A stretch of DNA of 64,000 nt, taken from Tribonema minus. Lineage: Eukaryota; Sar; Xanthophyceae; Tribonematales; Tribonemataceae. The notes under the pieces are model-generated. The model saw only the letters and a list, made by a program, of their open reading frames with translations, made no database searches and was not told the DNA's origin. A program made the translations under genes and the position numbers. The DNA is taken from contig JAFCMP010000522.1 in the NCBI GenBank assembly GCA_017506865.1, positions 620,001-684,000 of the forward strand. Reading direction: 5' to 3'. Shown in pieces: positions 10,567 to 23,500 of this stretch. How positions within the stretch are numbered: the stretch's first letter is position 1; the number at the start of each line of letters is the position of its first letter.

Positions 10567-11277
10567 GATGAATATGGCACAAGCCAGCAGTGCGGCGATG
10601 TTCAGAGCGTGTCAATGATGCATGATGCCTGAAACTGCCCCAATGATCATCGAGGTGCATATGCACCTCCGTGCCGGCATATTAGCAATTTATGAAATAA
10701 AATGTAAAAAGTAAGGGCAACAGGCATGTTGTCTGCATGGTTATTGTTGCAAAGCACTTGACAAGACATGTGACAAAAGGAGGGTGCTTCCTGTATATCT
10801 AATGCGTCATGCCACTGCCCCCGCATCGCGGCTCTGGAGGAGCTGCCGCAGGAGAAGCTGGAGCACTGGGTGGCAGTTGCAAACGTAAATCAGGTTATGA
10901 GGGCATTATTGGATGCACAGTTGCTGCAGTGGAACTCACCATGAATTCACCAACAAAGAGAATGCAGGCATCAATCACCATGACCATTGCTTTGAGGTGG
11001 GCATACCTTTTTAATGCCAATACACATGCGGGCGGCTGCAGATGTGGCCATGGCACATGATGATGCATAACCCAGAATACAAGCAGCAGGGACAGCCGCT
11101 CCACTGATCCCCATGGTCTTCGCTCATTAGGAGTAGACCAAACACTACTTGCAACGCTTCACTTGTGACCCGCAATGCTGCACGCAATAGCCAGCACCAA
11201 GCAGCAGACACATTGATGGTATCATCCCAAGAATCATTCATACCTTGAATTACCATAAATGTGCACAGATGCGACGG
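10567..11277. other. Intergenic, nothing identified
   Basis: This AT-richer spacer lies between the retroelement and the unknown minus-strand gene ending at 11278. Short open frames occur on both strands, but none has recognisable homology or splice structure. Confidence 0.5.
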
Positions 11278-12150
11278 CTACGCCAGCAGGGCCTGGGCTT
11301 GTGTTAATGTTTGTTGGTATGCGCGCTGTGAATCTGGAATGGTCTGCCGGAGCTGTCTCAACTCAGCCTGACGCTCCATATACTTATACTGCTTTTCCTT
11401 ATCATTCTGCTTGCGCAACAACCTGTGCACCTCTGACTGCGCCAACGCACTTCTTGGCGTCAGTGAAACAAGCCCCTGAGCTGCAAGCACAGGTTTGCTT
11501 TCAGGCAGCATGCCCCCACACCCCTCCACTCCTGCTGCACGCCTCCTCTGCAGCTGTATCCGCTCCACAGTGCTCATGTGGATTCTGCTCAGGGTATATT
11601 TGTCTTGCCGTTCTGGTTGAGGTACATCGTGCATGCACCGATTGTCCCAGGCAGGCATGCGTGCTTCCGCCAAAAGAGCGTGCAGTTGCTGCTTGACGCT
11701 ATTATGATGGTGCACCGTCCCGCCGTGCACGCCGTCAGCTTGATTGCGGTTGCAGGCACTACTGCCAGCATCGGCTGGCTGCGCAGCACTCGCACCAAGC
11801 AGAAGCTGCCGCAAGCGTGCGGAGCTCATCCCAGGCGCTTTGCGCCTCAAGCCTGGTTCTGTCTCCCTTCGCGTCGTCATTGTGGCCGGATTGAACATCC
11901 TCTGCGCGCTACGCGGGCGATGCCCGAATGACGGCGGAGCGGCTGCCGCTATCTCACGCTCGTACGCCCGCATTGCCGTGCTTTCATGTCTTTGTGTCGT
12001 GCCGTCCCGTGCCATCGTAGGCAAGGTTATGGCAGACAGCTGTGCGTCGCTGCTTGATGTGATGTACGAGCCGTCCCAGCACCGCATTGGCACGCCTGTG
12101 CTGCTGCTGCCTGCCACTGCCGCATGTCGCTGTTGCGCCAGCTGCTTCAT
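11278..12150 (-). CDS. Unknown Gln/Arg-rich protein, divergent from OCRL
   Basis: This intronless frame encodes 290 residues from the ATG at 12150. The same frame stays open further upstream, but that stretch overlaps the OCRL first exon, so I prefer the ATG just downstream of the shared TTCAAC motif. I do not recognise the family. The protein is polar, with a His/Ser-rich centre. The C-terminus (SLTPRSALAQSEVHRLLRK, then KEKQYKYMERQAELRQLRQT) is predicted helical and perhaps coiled coil. A damaged paralogous segment lies at 34150-34600 and shares RKAPGM(S/T)SA and SARLR(Q/K)LLL, which supports this being a real coding sequence and a member of a small family. It shares an 86-bp promoter region with the 5-phosphatase gene. 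Confidence 0.6.
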   Translation of the reverse strand: MKQLAQQRHAAVAGSSSTGVPMRCWDGSYITSSSDAQLSAITLPTMARDGTTQRHESTAMRAYEREIAAAAPPSFGHRPRSAQRMFNPATMTTRRETEPGLRRKAPGMSSARLRQLLLGASAAQPADAGSSACNRNQADGVHGGTVHHHNSVKQQLHALLAEARMPAWDNRCMHDVPQPERQDKYTLSRIHMSTVERIQLQRRRAAGVEGCGGMLPESKPVLAAQGLVSLTPRSALAQSEVHRLLRKQNDKEKQYKYMERQAELRQLRQTIPDSQRAYQQTLTQAQALLA

Positions 12151-12181
12151 TTGCTCATGGTCTTGAGGAACTGTTACATCA

Positions 12182-12195
12182 GAAGTTGAAGTTGG
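12182..12195. promoter_or_regulatory. GAAGTTGAAGTTGG motif in the divergent promoter
   Basis: A tandem GAAGTT repeat lies in the 86-bp gap between the divergent starts at 12150 (minus) and 12237 (plus). It reads CCAACTTCAACTTC towards the minus-strand gene. Position and recurrence suggest a bidirectional promoter element; this is inference. Confidence 0.45.
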
Positions 12196-12236
12196 CCTGA
12201 GCTGAAAAGTTTGCAAGCTTGAGTAAAGAGTTCGCC

Positions 12237-15200
12237 ATGAAGGCGCTGGTGACGAAGATAGCCGCGCTGGACACGGACCAGCGAGGCGATGAGTTCTGGA
12301 TGGCAGAAACAGCTGAGCTCTCTTCCACACGCCAGAGTGTGGAACGAGGGCCAAGGCGTCGCTCGATGACAGATACTGTCCAGCCGAGTGCTGAATGCCA
12401 GGTCGAGTTGCAGGCAGGACGGTCAATCAACCAGGCTGCCATATGGCTCATCCGTCGTGCCTACATCAGCAACAAGCTGAGAGAGCGGTGAGTACGATTG
12501 TGCTTCGGTATCCCAAAGCGCTTGCTTTTGCGGAACTAACTTCACGTTGCCCTGTCAACGCTGCAGGAAGGAACAATTTGCCAGGTCTAAGCCCATGAAC
12601 ATCTTCTGTGGCACGTTCAATGTCAATGGCAAGAAAGAAGCTGGGGCCGATATTGGACAGTGGCTTCGATGGAAGAGAAAGGCAGGAGGCTCCGATCCGG
12701 ACATCTACGCGATCGGGTAAGTACTGCTGCTTGCCCCCTTGCCAGCAAAATGGCATTAACCAAGCCATTAAGCTTCAATCGACAATACGTCCGCTTGCCT
12801 CACAGGTTTCAGGAGATCGTGGACTTGAATGCGGTAAACGTGGCGGTGACAAACACCAACAGCCAGCAACGCAGCCTGTTGTGGAGGGCGGCCATCCAGC
12901 AGTACCTTGACACTCTCGAGAGCAAGTACTATCTCGTTGAGCACCTGCCGCTGGTGGGCGTCATGCTCTGCGTCTTCGCAAAGGAGGAATACCGGAGCCG
13001 ATTGCGCAACATTGAGGCAAGTACTGGCTGCTTCCCTGACACTGCAGCATGAGGTGCACTGTGAATGAAGCGTGCAAGCATGCATGTTTCGGCCGAGTTC
13101 TGACATGTCCGCAATCCCTTCTGCTCCCGGACTTATGCAGGCTGTGCCTGCCACGACTGGACTGTTTTCAGGCAAAATGGGCAACAAGGGCGGCGTTGCC
13201 ATCCGCTTCATGTTGTATGACAGGTAAAGCATATACTTGTATGAGCCATCTGTGACAGTGTTTGTGCAGCAGCATTGTAGCCTTCCACCGTGCACTTGTG
13301 TCTCAGCTCTGCAAACGCACCCGCTCGTGCTCTCCCTTCTGGCCATTGCAGCACCCTCTGCTTTGTGTGCGCGCACCTTGCGGCGCACAGAGGAAACGTC
13401 TTAGGGCGCAATGCTGACTTCAACAGCATCCTGACCAAGGTGGCATTTCGGGCACCTCCCGACGTGGAGTGGGAATTCCGAGGCCTGGAGAGGACCCCCT
13501 ATGGGCGACCGAATATGGAGCAGAAGGGGGGGGGCGGGGTGCAGGAAATGCCGACATTTGGCATCGAGGATCACGATGTCGTGTTCTGGCTGGGAGACCT
13601 CAACTACCGCATCATTGAGAAAGTGGCCACAAGTGAGGTATGTACGTATGCACAGCTGTTTTGTGTAGAAGTAATGCAAGTAAATGACATGCCAACAGAG
13701 TGTGGTAGAGGGAAAGAAAGCTAGATGCAGGTGGGGTCTGCACACTGTCTTTTCTCAAGCCCACAGAGGATAATATATGGGAGGTGAAGAAGGGGTGATC
13801 ACACACACGCATTGACTGTGACTTTCACTGATTTCGCTGCGATCCTGCTGCTGCATTACCTCGCCCACCAGGTGTTGAAGCGCGTTCGCTCGCCTGCTGG
13901 CCTGGAGTACCTGCGTGCGTGTGACCAGCTTAACCTGGAGCGCAAGAAGGGTGCGGCATTTGCTGACTTCGAGGAGGGTGTTCTCACCTTTCAGCCAACA
14001 TACAAGGCAAGTGCAACAATTTGTGAATGGGTGTGACTGTCCATCCTCCGTCTTACCAAGTGGCATTGCAGATTTCTGAATGTCTGTGAGGAATGTTGAA
14101 TGGTGACAAACAAGTGTCACTGTTCGTGGTCGCTGACAGGCAGTGTTACAGTAGTTGATTTGAGAATGCCATGGGCTGGTTGCATGGTTCATTTCATCTT
14201 GCTGGGACCAACGGCCCCTCAGTCAGTGCATTTGTGACATCTCTGGACTCCTGTTACACCTGCCTGTGCTCACACTGCTTTGTCACTATACCTCGCAGAT
14301 TGTGTGTTTCACTCTATAGGCAACAGCATTCATCAAATGTCGTCTCGACTTTCGAGCACGTTGTCGTGACGCACAGCCTCAACTGGCTCCATGACCCTGT
14401 TCCTGCATGCATTGTTATGCCTGTTGTCCCCCTCTCTGCAATGGCCTGCAGTATGAAGTGGGGACCAATCACTATGACGAGAGACCTGACAAGAAGCTGC
14501 GTGCACCGGCCTGGTGCGACCGTGTGCTGTGGCGCATACAAGACCCTGCCTCAGATCTCGTGCAGCTGCTGTCCTATGACAGAGCGGAGCTCACGCTCTC
14601 TGACCACAAGCCTGTTGCAGCAGTCCTGGAGGCTCAGGTATGGCATTAGCGTATTACTGTGTAACATTTGGTGTATGTATATGTAGGCAGGACAAGTGCA
14701 GCTCAGTTGGGCAAATCTCAGCTTTACATCTTCGAATTAGACATCGTCTTATTGTGGGAAGCCTCAAGGAGATGATGGTGCATGCTCTGGCACAATTGCT
14801 TTTAAAAAGTCATGCCTGATGAAGGTAGAATCTGACTGGCCCGTGTCTGGGCGCTGGCTACAGGGAAAATGGCAAGCATACAATGCACGACTAGAAACGG
14901 TCACTTGTTCGTCAGCGCTGCCATAGATATGGTCTTTTCAGTAGGGTCTAGTGATCGCTTCATATATTTTTCATCGGCTGAGAAGCGTGCTGACCATATT
15001 TGCATCTTGACCTTTTCAAATGTCCTGCTTGCACTGCTGTTCCTTGGTAAGTACATGCACTGGCGAAGTTAACTGCATAGGTAAGATGTGAGTATTGGCA
15101 CAATAATCTGCTGCATCATCAGGCGTGCGTTTCACGCTTGCGTTTGCTCTTGTCATTTGTCACCTCAGATTCGGTGCATACATCAGGAGGCCCACATGGC

Positions 15201-18200
15201 CGCCTACAACGCTGTCAATGCGGATCTGGCCCCGTATGACGACAGAGGCGCCAACCTCCAGCCTGAGGTGAACATGGATATCCGTTTGTACTGCTTCGTC
15301 ATGCATTTGTGCTGTCCACGATATGAATGATGTCGTGCGTATGCCAACTTCTGTCACCTGAACCAGAGTCAAGTTTGCTATGTTACAGCAAGAGCGGATG
15401 GTATGAACCTGTCAGGCTAGGCCTTGTGTAGTCTCAATGACTCCTCACATGGTCCTCACTGATGCCGTGTCATAATCTACTGCTATTGTTGGCCTTGTCA
15501 CAGAGGTTTCTGCACGCTTGCTCCATTGACACATGCATATTCCTGATGCAACCTTCATATGTACGCGTACCTTTCAAAACGGTCATCACCAGGAGAACAG
15601 GGGTGCCGTGCCATGATGTAATTGAATGTAATCCCCATTGCCATAAACCGGGAAAGCGTGATACTAACATGTGTCCTTCACGCAAATGTCCGACCATGTT
15701 CTACGTCACAGATATCCCTATCTACGCAGTGGGTGGAGCTGGGAGTGGTGCGCTACTTGCAGACAACCACTGCTCGCGTGCGCATCACCAATGTGGGGCA
15801 ATCGCTGGCCTATGTGCGCTTTGTGCCCAAGCTGGAGGAATCATCGCCTGCGCCTTCATGGCTCATGGTGAGTGCCTGCATTACACTCATGATACTTCAA
15901 AGCACATGCGTGTGATGGAGGAAGCAGATGTGCTCGAGTACTTTTCACCTGTGAGCACATATGTGATACTTCAGAAGTACTTGCATGTCATTGCAAGACT
16001 ACACGCCTGCAGTTATTGCTACCTCTCACCCAGTATCATTTCGTTGTGTGATCATCACATGTATAATACAGTGTTGCCCTTATCTCTGCATCAGCTCCCA
16101 ACAAGTCGCAATGGCAAGTACTAGCTGCGCTGCCGTCATCATTGTCCACTCTCCCCGCTCTCACTCACCATTCACCAAGGACCCATCATATGCTCAACCG
16201 TGGTGTGGCAACAGGTGGAGCCAAGCTTTGCACTCCTGAAGCCAGGCGATGCAGTGGATGTGGCATTTACAGCGCGGGTCGACAGCAGTATGGCACGGGC
16301 ACTTGCCACTGGATGCGCAGTCCTGGAAGAGGTAAGCCATTGTACTCTAAGTACTTCTGTTTTGTCGCACGTATGTGGCCATACTCACCGCTTCATTTCA
16401 GACGTGTGCGGGCAGCTGTGCATGTGCATGCGTAGCTCTGAACTCTTGAGTATGCATTTGGATACCTCGAAGTACGTGGACGGCGTCTGAAGCTGCAGCA
16501 TACTTGAGCTTCGCTGCAAAGTATTCTGGTCATACAGCAAATGCAGCAGTGACCTCGTACACCACACCGATTCCGTCCATGGTTTGATTGCTCAAACGAC
16601 TGGGGTCATGCACCTGAATGTGACGCCATTGAACTTCGGATTGTGTTTTGTAGCAGCATACCTTTGTGATGTATCCGCTACTCTGCAGTCGCCTACAAGT
16701 ATCCAGCAGGCATATATGCCATCACTCTTGTCAGCAGCGTCATCTCACTTTGTGCTCTCGCAAAGTCACAGCCATTGCAGAAGGTTGTGGCACATTCGGC
16801 CACTCTGCCTGCTCTGCTCATTGACTTCACCCACGGGTGAATCTTGCATTGCGCATGCATGTAGGTGGCAGTGCTGCGGCTGGAGCAAGGCCCGGACTAC
16901 TACCTGCAAGTGTATGGGTCATACGCACAGAGCGCGTTTGGCACCCCACTGTCAGAACTCGTTCGCAGGAGAGCTGGCACAGCAGAGATGCCAATTGGCG
17001 TGCCATTGGAGGTCTGGCGTCTGTTGGATGGAGTTGTGGACAGAGGTGGCTTGTCTGGCCCTCAGGTTTGTACCAGCAGCAGCTGTGTTTACACATGTGT
17101 CGTAACAAGGTGTTGTCAGCGCAACCTGTCTCTCAGCTATGGGCTGGTATGAGGAGAGTCATGCTGCATGATGATTTGCTGAGATCATGTTGGCATACAT
17201 AGACGTCTACACATGTGTCTTGTTTGCTAGCGTAGTGGCGAACAGGTGCCAGTCTCGCTACGTTTAGGCGTCAACGGTCTACCAAGCATTGCCTTCCTAG
17301 AAGTGACTACAGATAATCATGATTCACATGAGCACTGTTTCCCAATGCGCCAACAAGTACCGTGTACTTTCAGGTATCATTCATTGATATCAAACCAGGG
17401 CTGCTTGCTGTATCTCATTTTTTGATGCATGAGTCTGGCTGGGCCACTCATACATTCAGACACCGCTTGATGCAGGTCACATTTCAGCCATGAACACAAC
17501 CAAGGTGGAAAAGTGCATACTATGATGACAGTCATTGGGGAATTGGTGTGTACGCCCATTGGTTGCCACAGTGCATGTGGTAATCGACAAATTGCAGTCT
17601 GCAGCAGTGACACCACTATGACAAGACAACAGTCGACTGCACTTAATCACGGGACCACAGTACAATCAAGTAGCATGCTAACTGTGGAGCATGTGTGGCT
17701 TATGGAGTTGGACTACCATCATGCTTACTGACTGCTAGAAGTACGTGTTGCATATGTGCAGGTGGCAGAGGAGCTGTTTGCCTCTCCTGGCGACCCAGAT
17801 GATGTAGCAACTGCAAGTGCCTGCCTGGACTCCGGCGATGAGTTTCCGGCTAGGTGCTCTGCGCAGTCACTGCTCCAGGTCTTGCAGGATTTACTGCAAG
17901 CGCTACCGGAGCCTGTGGTGAGTTCTGAACCTGAATGTAGTCTATGTCCTCAAAGTGCACTTTCAATTTCACTATGCCGGCACAGGATACACGTGCTCTT
18001 GGCAATGCATCCTCAGCACTTGGGTTTTCTGGGTCAGAAGTGTGCATTGAAGCGCGCATGGTCATGAGTGCTGCTGACTTGAAAAGCGCTTCTTCATGTA
18101 TTCTGGTTACCCTTGTTGCATCTGAAAGTTGAGTGGTGCTCAATGACGAGAAGCGCGCATGGCTTTACTGCTCTTGCTCATAAAAATGTGCCTCGATTCA

Positions 18201-19570
18201 ATTGACTTGTTGTGTCAGGTGCCTGCCGACTCCATCAAGATCGTAGAGCGAGCAGGGCCAAATGCTCTGGCCACGTGGCCTGGGGAGTTCCTCAACAGCC
18301 TGCCGCCACCACACCACGATCTCTTCATCTACCTCATGGCCTTCTTCAGGTGAACACCTTCATGGCTGGTGGTTTTTACTACTTTTGCAACTTTGTGCAC
18401 TTTTGACTTTCTGTGCCTGTACTGTATGCATGTTAGCTGCCATCAAGTGAAAAGGGTTCACTTCAAAAGGTTGTGGCACTTGCTGCAGTCAAGAATTGCC
18501 CATGCTGGAGCTTGGCTTGAAGGCTTGCATTCCCCAAAAATAGGCCGACGATGCTGTGATGGTAGGCGGGCATGCCGAGTGCTGTCGACATGCATAATTC
18601 GAAGTATATCATAACACGACCCGCATGCTTTTTGTCTTGCACTTCACTGGAATGTACATGCGTAAGGCGCAACTGTGAGGCTCCGTCACTCGTGTGTAGA
18701 ATAGTGTAGATAAGCCATGGACATGAGGTGTTGTACCAAGAACCAGTGCAAAGCAGGATGATTTTGCGGTCATCGTCTAGTATTTATCTGCACTGCTAGA
18801 CCAGTTTGCCGAGAGAGAGCCAGACAGATGGCTATCCACTCTTAGTGCTTCTGCAAGCAGCCATCCTGGGTGTTTAAAGCCAGATACACTCGTCCTGAGG
18901 TCTTTCAGCTGACTTGCACTAATGCGCCTCACATGCGAGTATTACACTTGAAGTTTGCACAAGTTCACCCATACCCATGAGGCATGCATGCGCTGTAGTT
19001 GTTGTGATAATTGTGACCACTCAGCGATCCTTTGAGAACAGTGCCGAGTATGACACGCAAGCTGCTCATGCCTAAGCCTGCATGATCATCCTGTCGTGTC
19101 TTTCACGAGTATGCCATCCATGAGCATGCAATATGCAATGACCACTATCAGCACATGGGCACAGTACTGGTTTCTGTTTTTTTTTACTTGATAAAAGACA
19201 TGACATCTTTGGATTGAGGCTGAATGGCCCCAGTGTTTATTGTTGTGCTTGTGTCCTCAGGGAAGTGCTGCAGGTCAGGATGCAGGATGGCTACGCATAC
19301 AGCACCAGCGCCCTAGGCAGCGGCAGACAAGTGTGGCGCGATCAAGCCCTGGCTCTGGCAGTGGCCGCTGCAGACATGCTCCACCAGCAAGAAGATGTGG
19401 ATAGTGATGGCGGACCTGCGCCTGAAGCAGACATGCAAAGCGCTAGCCCCATGAGTCACGACACTGCAGACATGGATGCTGGCGAAGAGATGGACATTCC
19501 GCAGCGCCGCACGGGGCATGAGACGCTGCAGCAGATAGTCTTGTTTTTCCTCAGGCCAGACACAGAGTGA
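12237..19570 (+). CDS. OCRL: OCRL/INPP5B-type inositol polyphosphate 5-phosphatase, 14 exons
   Basis: The exons are 12237-12487, 12567-12716, 12806-13016, 13141-13223, 13352-13637, 13872-14006, 14452-14637, 15169-15267, 15730-15867, 16215-16331, 16865-17065, 17762-17917, 18219-18349 and 19261-19570, giving 817 residues with consistent phase. The enzyme removes the 5-phosphate from PI(4,5)P2 and related lipids on endosomal, Golgi and plasma membranes. The catalytic domain (about 95-430) shows GTFNVNGK, FQEIVDLN, KMGNKGGVAIRF, the signature FWLGDLNYR, PAWCDRVLW and LSDHKPV. An ASH-type beta domain follows (about 435-560, ARVRITNVGQ), then a RhoGAP-like domain (FGTPLSELVRR, HHDLFIYLMAFFREVL). 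The Arg-finger IFRxSG motif is absent, as in animal OCRL, so the GAP domain is probably inactive. Introns 3 and 6 start with GC (gag|gcaagt and aag|gcaagt). Animal OCRL is about 900 residues and has an extra N-terminal PH domain. Confidence 0.93.
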
Positions 19571-20598
19571 GATGCTCGGTCGGCCTAATGGAGTGTTTTG
19601 GTGCGTCTCGGTCCTGTCACCAGTGTCCTTCCACGTTCAACTGGGATATGACAGAATTCTAAATGGTTGTATGCACAAGCAAGTTTGAATTGCTGGCGCC
19701 TCAGTGATGATGCAATTTGGTAGCTGCTCGCATTCCCGCACTTGTTCGCCATGCATGTAGCTGGCCCTAGCCATGAAGCCAAATAAAGTCCCTAGTGTAG
19801 TACACATACACCAACACATAAGCCCCTGGCAACAAGACTTGTATGCTTGCGACATGGGTCTCTCATCGGGTGTAGAAGCTTGTTTGGACCAAGCAGGGGC
19901 TGCCTGTGTTCCAGTCCTCTCGTCCATTACAGCAGAGACGCATTGTGACGCACATGGTGCCAGGACTACACCTAGATCAGTATACGTAGGCATTTGCATG
20001 TGGCCAGTGCCATCTGGTCTCCGTCTCCTCTCCACAATTGCGCATCATCAATGATCATGATGCCAAGCCAAACATGTACGCAATGCTCAAGTACCCGCGA
20101 GAGAGGGTTGTCCTGGAAATACAGGCTGAATGACCAAGAATGTGCCTGGCAGTAGGCCTTACGCTACATTGGGAAATCGCCGCGACGCAGCTGAAAACTT
20201 GCAGATTTGCAGGGCGTATTTGATGTATACTGTGGCATGCCCATGAATCATCCAGCTGTGTATTGAGCAGCCATCACTACAGTAGTCTTCCTAGGCTTTT
20301 TGCGTGCATGTATGCAATGCGCAGCCTCTCTTGCAAAGATCTTTGGCGATGCCAGCCGCCAATTTGACAGCATTCCTTGCACTTTTACTGTAGTCGAGCA
20401 GCAACAACACTCAGTTTCAAAGCAGGTGACAATCCAATGCACAAATAGAAACAGTGCCCTTGATGCAGAAAAACTCAATGCTGTACATTGAAGTTGCCAC
20501 TGGGCTTGTTGAGATTTTGCGCACGGATACATGGTATGCTATTCCCACAAATGTGTGTCTTTCCACACAGAACAGTGCAGCTGCTGTAGTCACACAAT
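19571..20598. other. Convergent spacer between OCRL and Era
   Basis: About 1 kb lies between the two 3' ends. Open frames are short and lack recognisable content, so I see nothing beyond possible 3' untranslated sequence. Confidence 0.5.
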
Positions 20599-23500
20599 CT
20601 ACGAGCTCAGATACCCATACGCCCTTAAGCTGGCAGTCTTCTTTCTCCAGTCCTTGTCGACCTTGACCTCAAGCTTGAGATACACCTTCTGCCCAAAAAA
20701 CTGCTCCAGAGCTTCCCGTGCCTGTATGCCCATCTGCTTAATCTTGGCTCCACCCTTGCCAATCACCATCCCCTTTTGTGTTTCGCGCATGACAACAATG
20801 GTGGCATCAATGACAATCATGTCTGGCTGCTCCTTGAACCTGTCCAGCCGCACCTCCGAGCAGTAGGGTATCTGCAATAATGACAACACAAAGCAGAGCA
20901 AACATCCAGCATCAGCACCTTATTATTGGCCGCTGCACATTTGACAGGTGAGCAGTGTTCACAGTACTGCTTTGATGTACATCAGTGTACATTGAAGCTG
21001 CAGCTGATTTGACTAGCACCTTGCAAGAGGCTCAGATGAAGCAAACCTTGCACTTAACATGCGTCCTACAGGATTGCTACTGAGGCATCAACACGCAAAG
21101 TGGGCATATGCACACATCAGCAGCCCAGCATAGCAGTAGCCAACTTCAATAACCACATTAAGCATTTCACAAGGGTTCATTACAGTTTCATCAGAGGTCT
21201 ACGCCTCAGTTGATAATCTTCACAGCTGAAGACTGCTGCCAGAGATGGGAGCCTGATGATGTTTGTCGCCTTTATGTAGGGTTGCAAAAAACCGAATTTG
21301 GCCACACAAATACAGCGTATTTGGGGCATACTTGGCAACCAGGAATACGTCGGGAGCAAACTTCAACATGATAGTATGCTGCGTGAAGGGCGTATTTGTG
21401 GGGCATGCGGTGAGTCTGCTTAACTTTGAGCATACAGTCTGCCACAAAAGGGGCACTTGAACTCCAAAATAAACTTCAAAATTCGCTTTTTTTTTGCAAC
21501 CCTACCTTTATGTGACAGTCCTTTTGATAATGAAATGTTGACACTAACACAGCCAACATGCACAAGCAAAAAAAAAATGCTGCCACGCCAACACTTCTCA
21601 TCTTGAATGCTGATTTGCTGTATACACACCCACTCACCTCTTGGCTCATGCAGGTGAACACCTGCTCCCGGATGATCTCGCTTGCAAAAAAACGCATTGG
21701 GCGGTCTGACATAGTGTCGGCCGCATAGAGAGGCGGCGATTCTGGTAGATGCCGGCTTATTTCCTGCAGACAGATGATGCATACAGATATGCACAGCAGG
21801 CGACACAAGATTAGTCATTGATACCATCACAAACTTGACACTTATGAGATGTGATGAGTGCAGCAGAGGTGGCATCCTTGAACATGCCAGTATGCCTTGT
21901 AACTATACGCCCCAGCAGTTCTGCAGTTGGCGCAGTGCAGAGTTGGTGAAGTACTTTCCCATTTGAACCCAAAGGTGAGCAACCTGCCAGTCTTCTCTAC
22001 GAGCACCTGACAATGACACCACACTATCGACTTTGTCTGCACAATTAATATTTGCATTTGTTCTCTATGATCCATGGGTTTAGACTTTGCAGGTCTTTCC
22101 CCAGTAAAATTGACTAGTGTGCTCATAGATCTGGCAGTCAATGCAATAAAACTCAAGTATGTGTGCATGAGAAATCGCATCAAGGAGTTTCATCATGGGC
22201 AAGCTGTGCCAATCCTCAAGCGCTATGGCTGCCATTTGGCGTATGTGACAGCTGCATGACACGAGAGTAATGCCAGAGTCTGGAGCAATGGTGCATGCCA
22301 CCGCATTGCAGCAGATGACAGGCAGTGCTTGCTGCAATCGTACCGTACATAAACTAGCATCACGTCAATCAGCGACCTGTGCATCTGCCACGTTCTGTAC
22401 ATCGTGTCTTCGCAGCTGACAGTGGTGAATGACAGTGCTGGTTGAACGTACCGCAGACCATTGATAAGGTTTACACCCTGGCGCAGGGCTGCTTTCGTAA
22501 GGGCTCGATTGGATTGACGATAGCAACTGGCTATTATGCAACAAGTACGTTTGTGCCGCATACATGAAACGTACTGCACAGACAAGTATGCAGCACCCTG
22601 CAGTGCTCTACCGCAACCTTCATAAGCGTTGTCCATTTCTTTGCTACATGACCATCGGAGCTGAAAATCAAAGCCCGTCCAGTACCTACTGGCGATGTTT
22701 TCCAACAACAACAAAAAACACAATGGTGTTGTTTTATGAAGACTTGAGCACTATCCAGAACTTCAAATTCGACGATAAAGCTGTACAGCTCAGTGCTGCC
22801 ATGAGTTGCACACGTGACTGTGATTACAGATTCTGAGCCTGATGAGGTTCATGATTGAATATGGTGTCTTGTGCACAGTACAGTTTACACATGCGGCATG
22901 AGAAGCTACTGTAATACATGCTGAACAGTGGTTCAAAATGGGTCCTTGATGCGCGTTCTGTAAGATGTGATGTTGTGACAAAGAGGCATGATTGCAATTG
23001 CAACCACAAGCCGCACATGATCTGCTGTGCGACTGATGCTACACGATACACAATGCTGATTGTGTTGATGTTGACTGAAAATTGAGCACTCACTTCCATT
23101 GAAACTTCAACTTCACTCAAACTGACAACTTACATCGAAAAGTGCTTGAAGTAGGTATGGACGACAACTGCGAGTTGGCATCATATGTGAGGCTGTAGTG
23201 ACATGGACCATCACGCTCATCCTGGTGCTGACCGTTGGCTGACCTCTGGCGCTGCACTTTACACAACTTCACTGCCCTGCTGATCTGCAACACAAACGCA
23301 CCACCTTCGCGTGAGCTGGCGACCCTAGGTCGTTCATACTTCACGCAGTGAACCAAGCCTACAATGCACAGTGGCGACAGCCGTGAAAGCCACCCCCTTC
23401 TATACGGAAAACACCACAAGATTGACTTCATGACATTGGCAACCCCACAAGTCATGTAATTTTCTGAAGTTCTCATAGGCACATAACATGAGTCATGACT

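Noticed and set aside
18350..19260. Missing exon in the 911-bp intron 13 of the 5-phosphatase
   Set aside because: The conserved YLMAFFREVL block is continuous across the junction, so no exon is missing.
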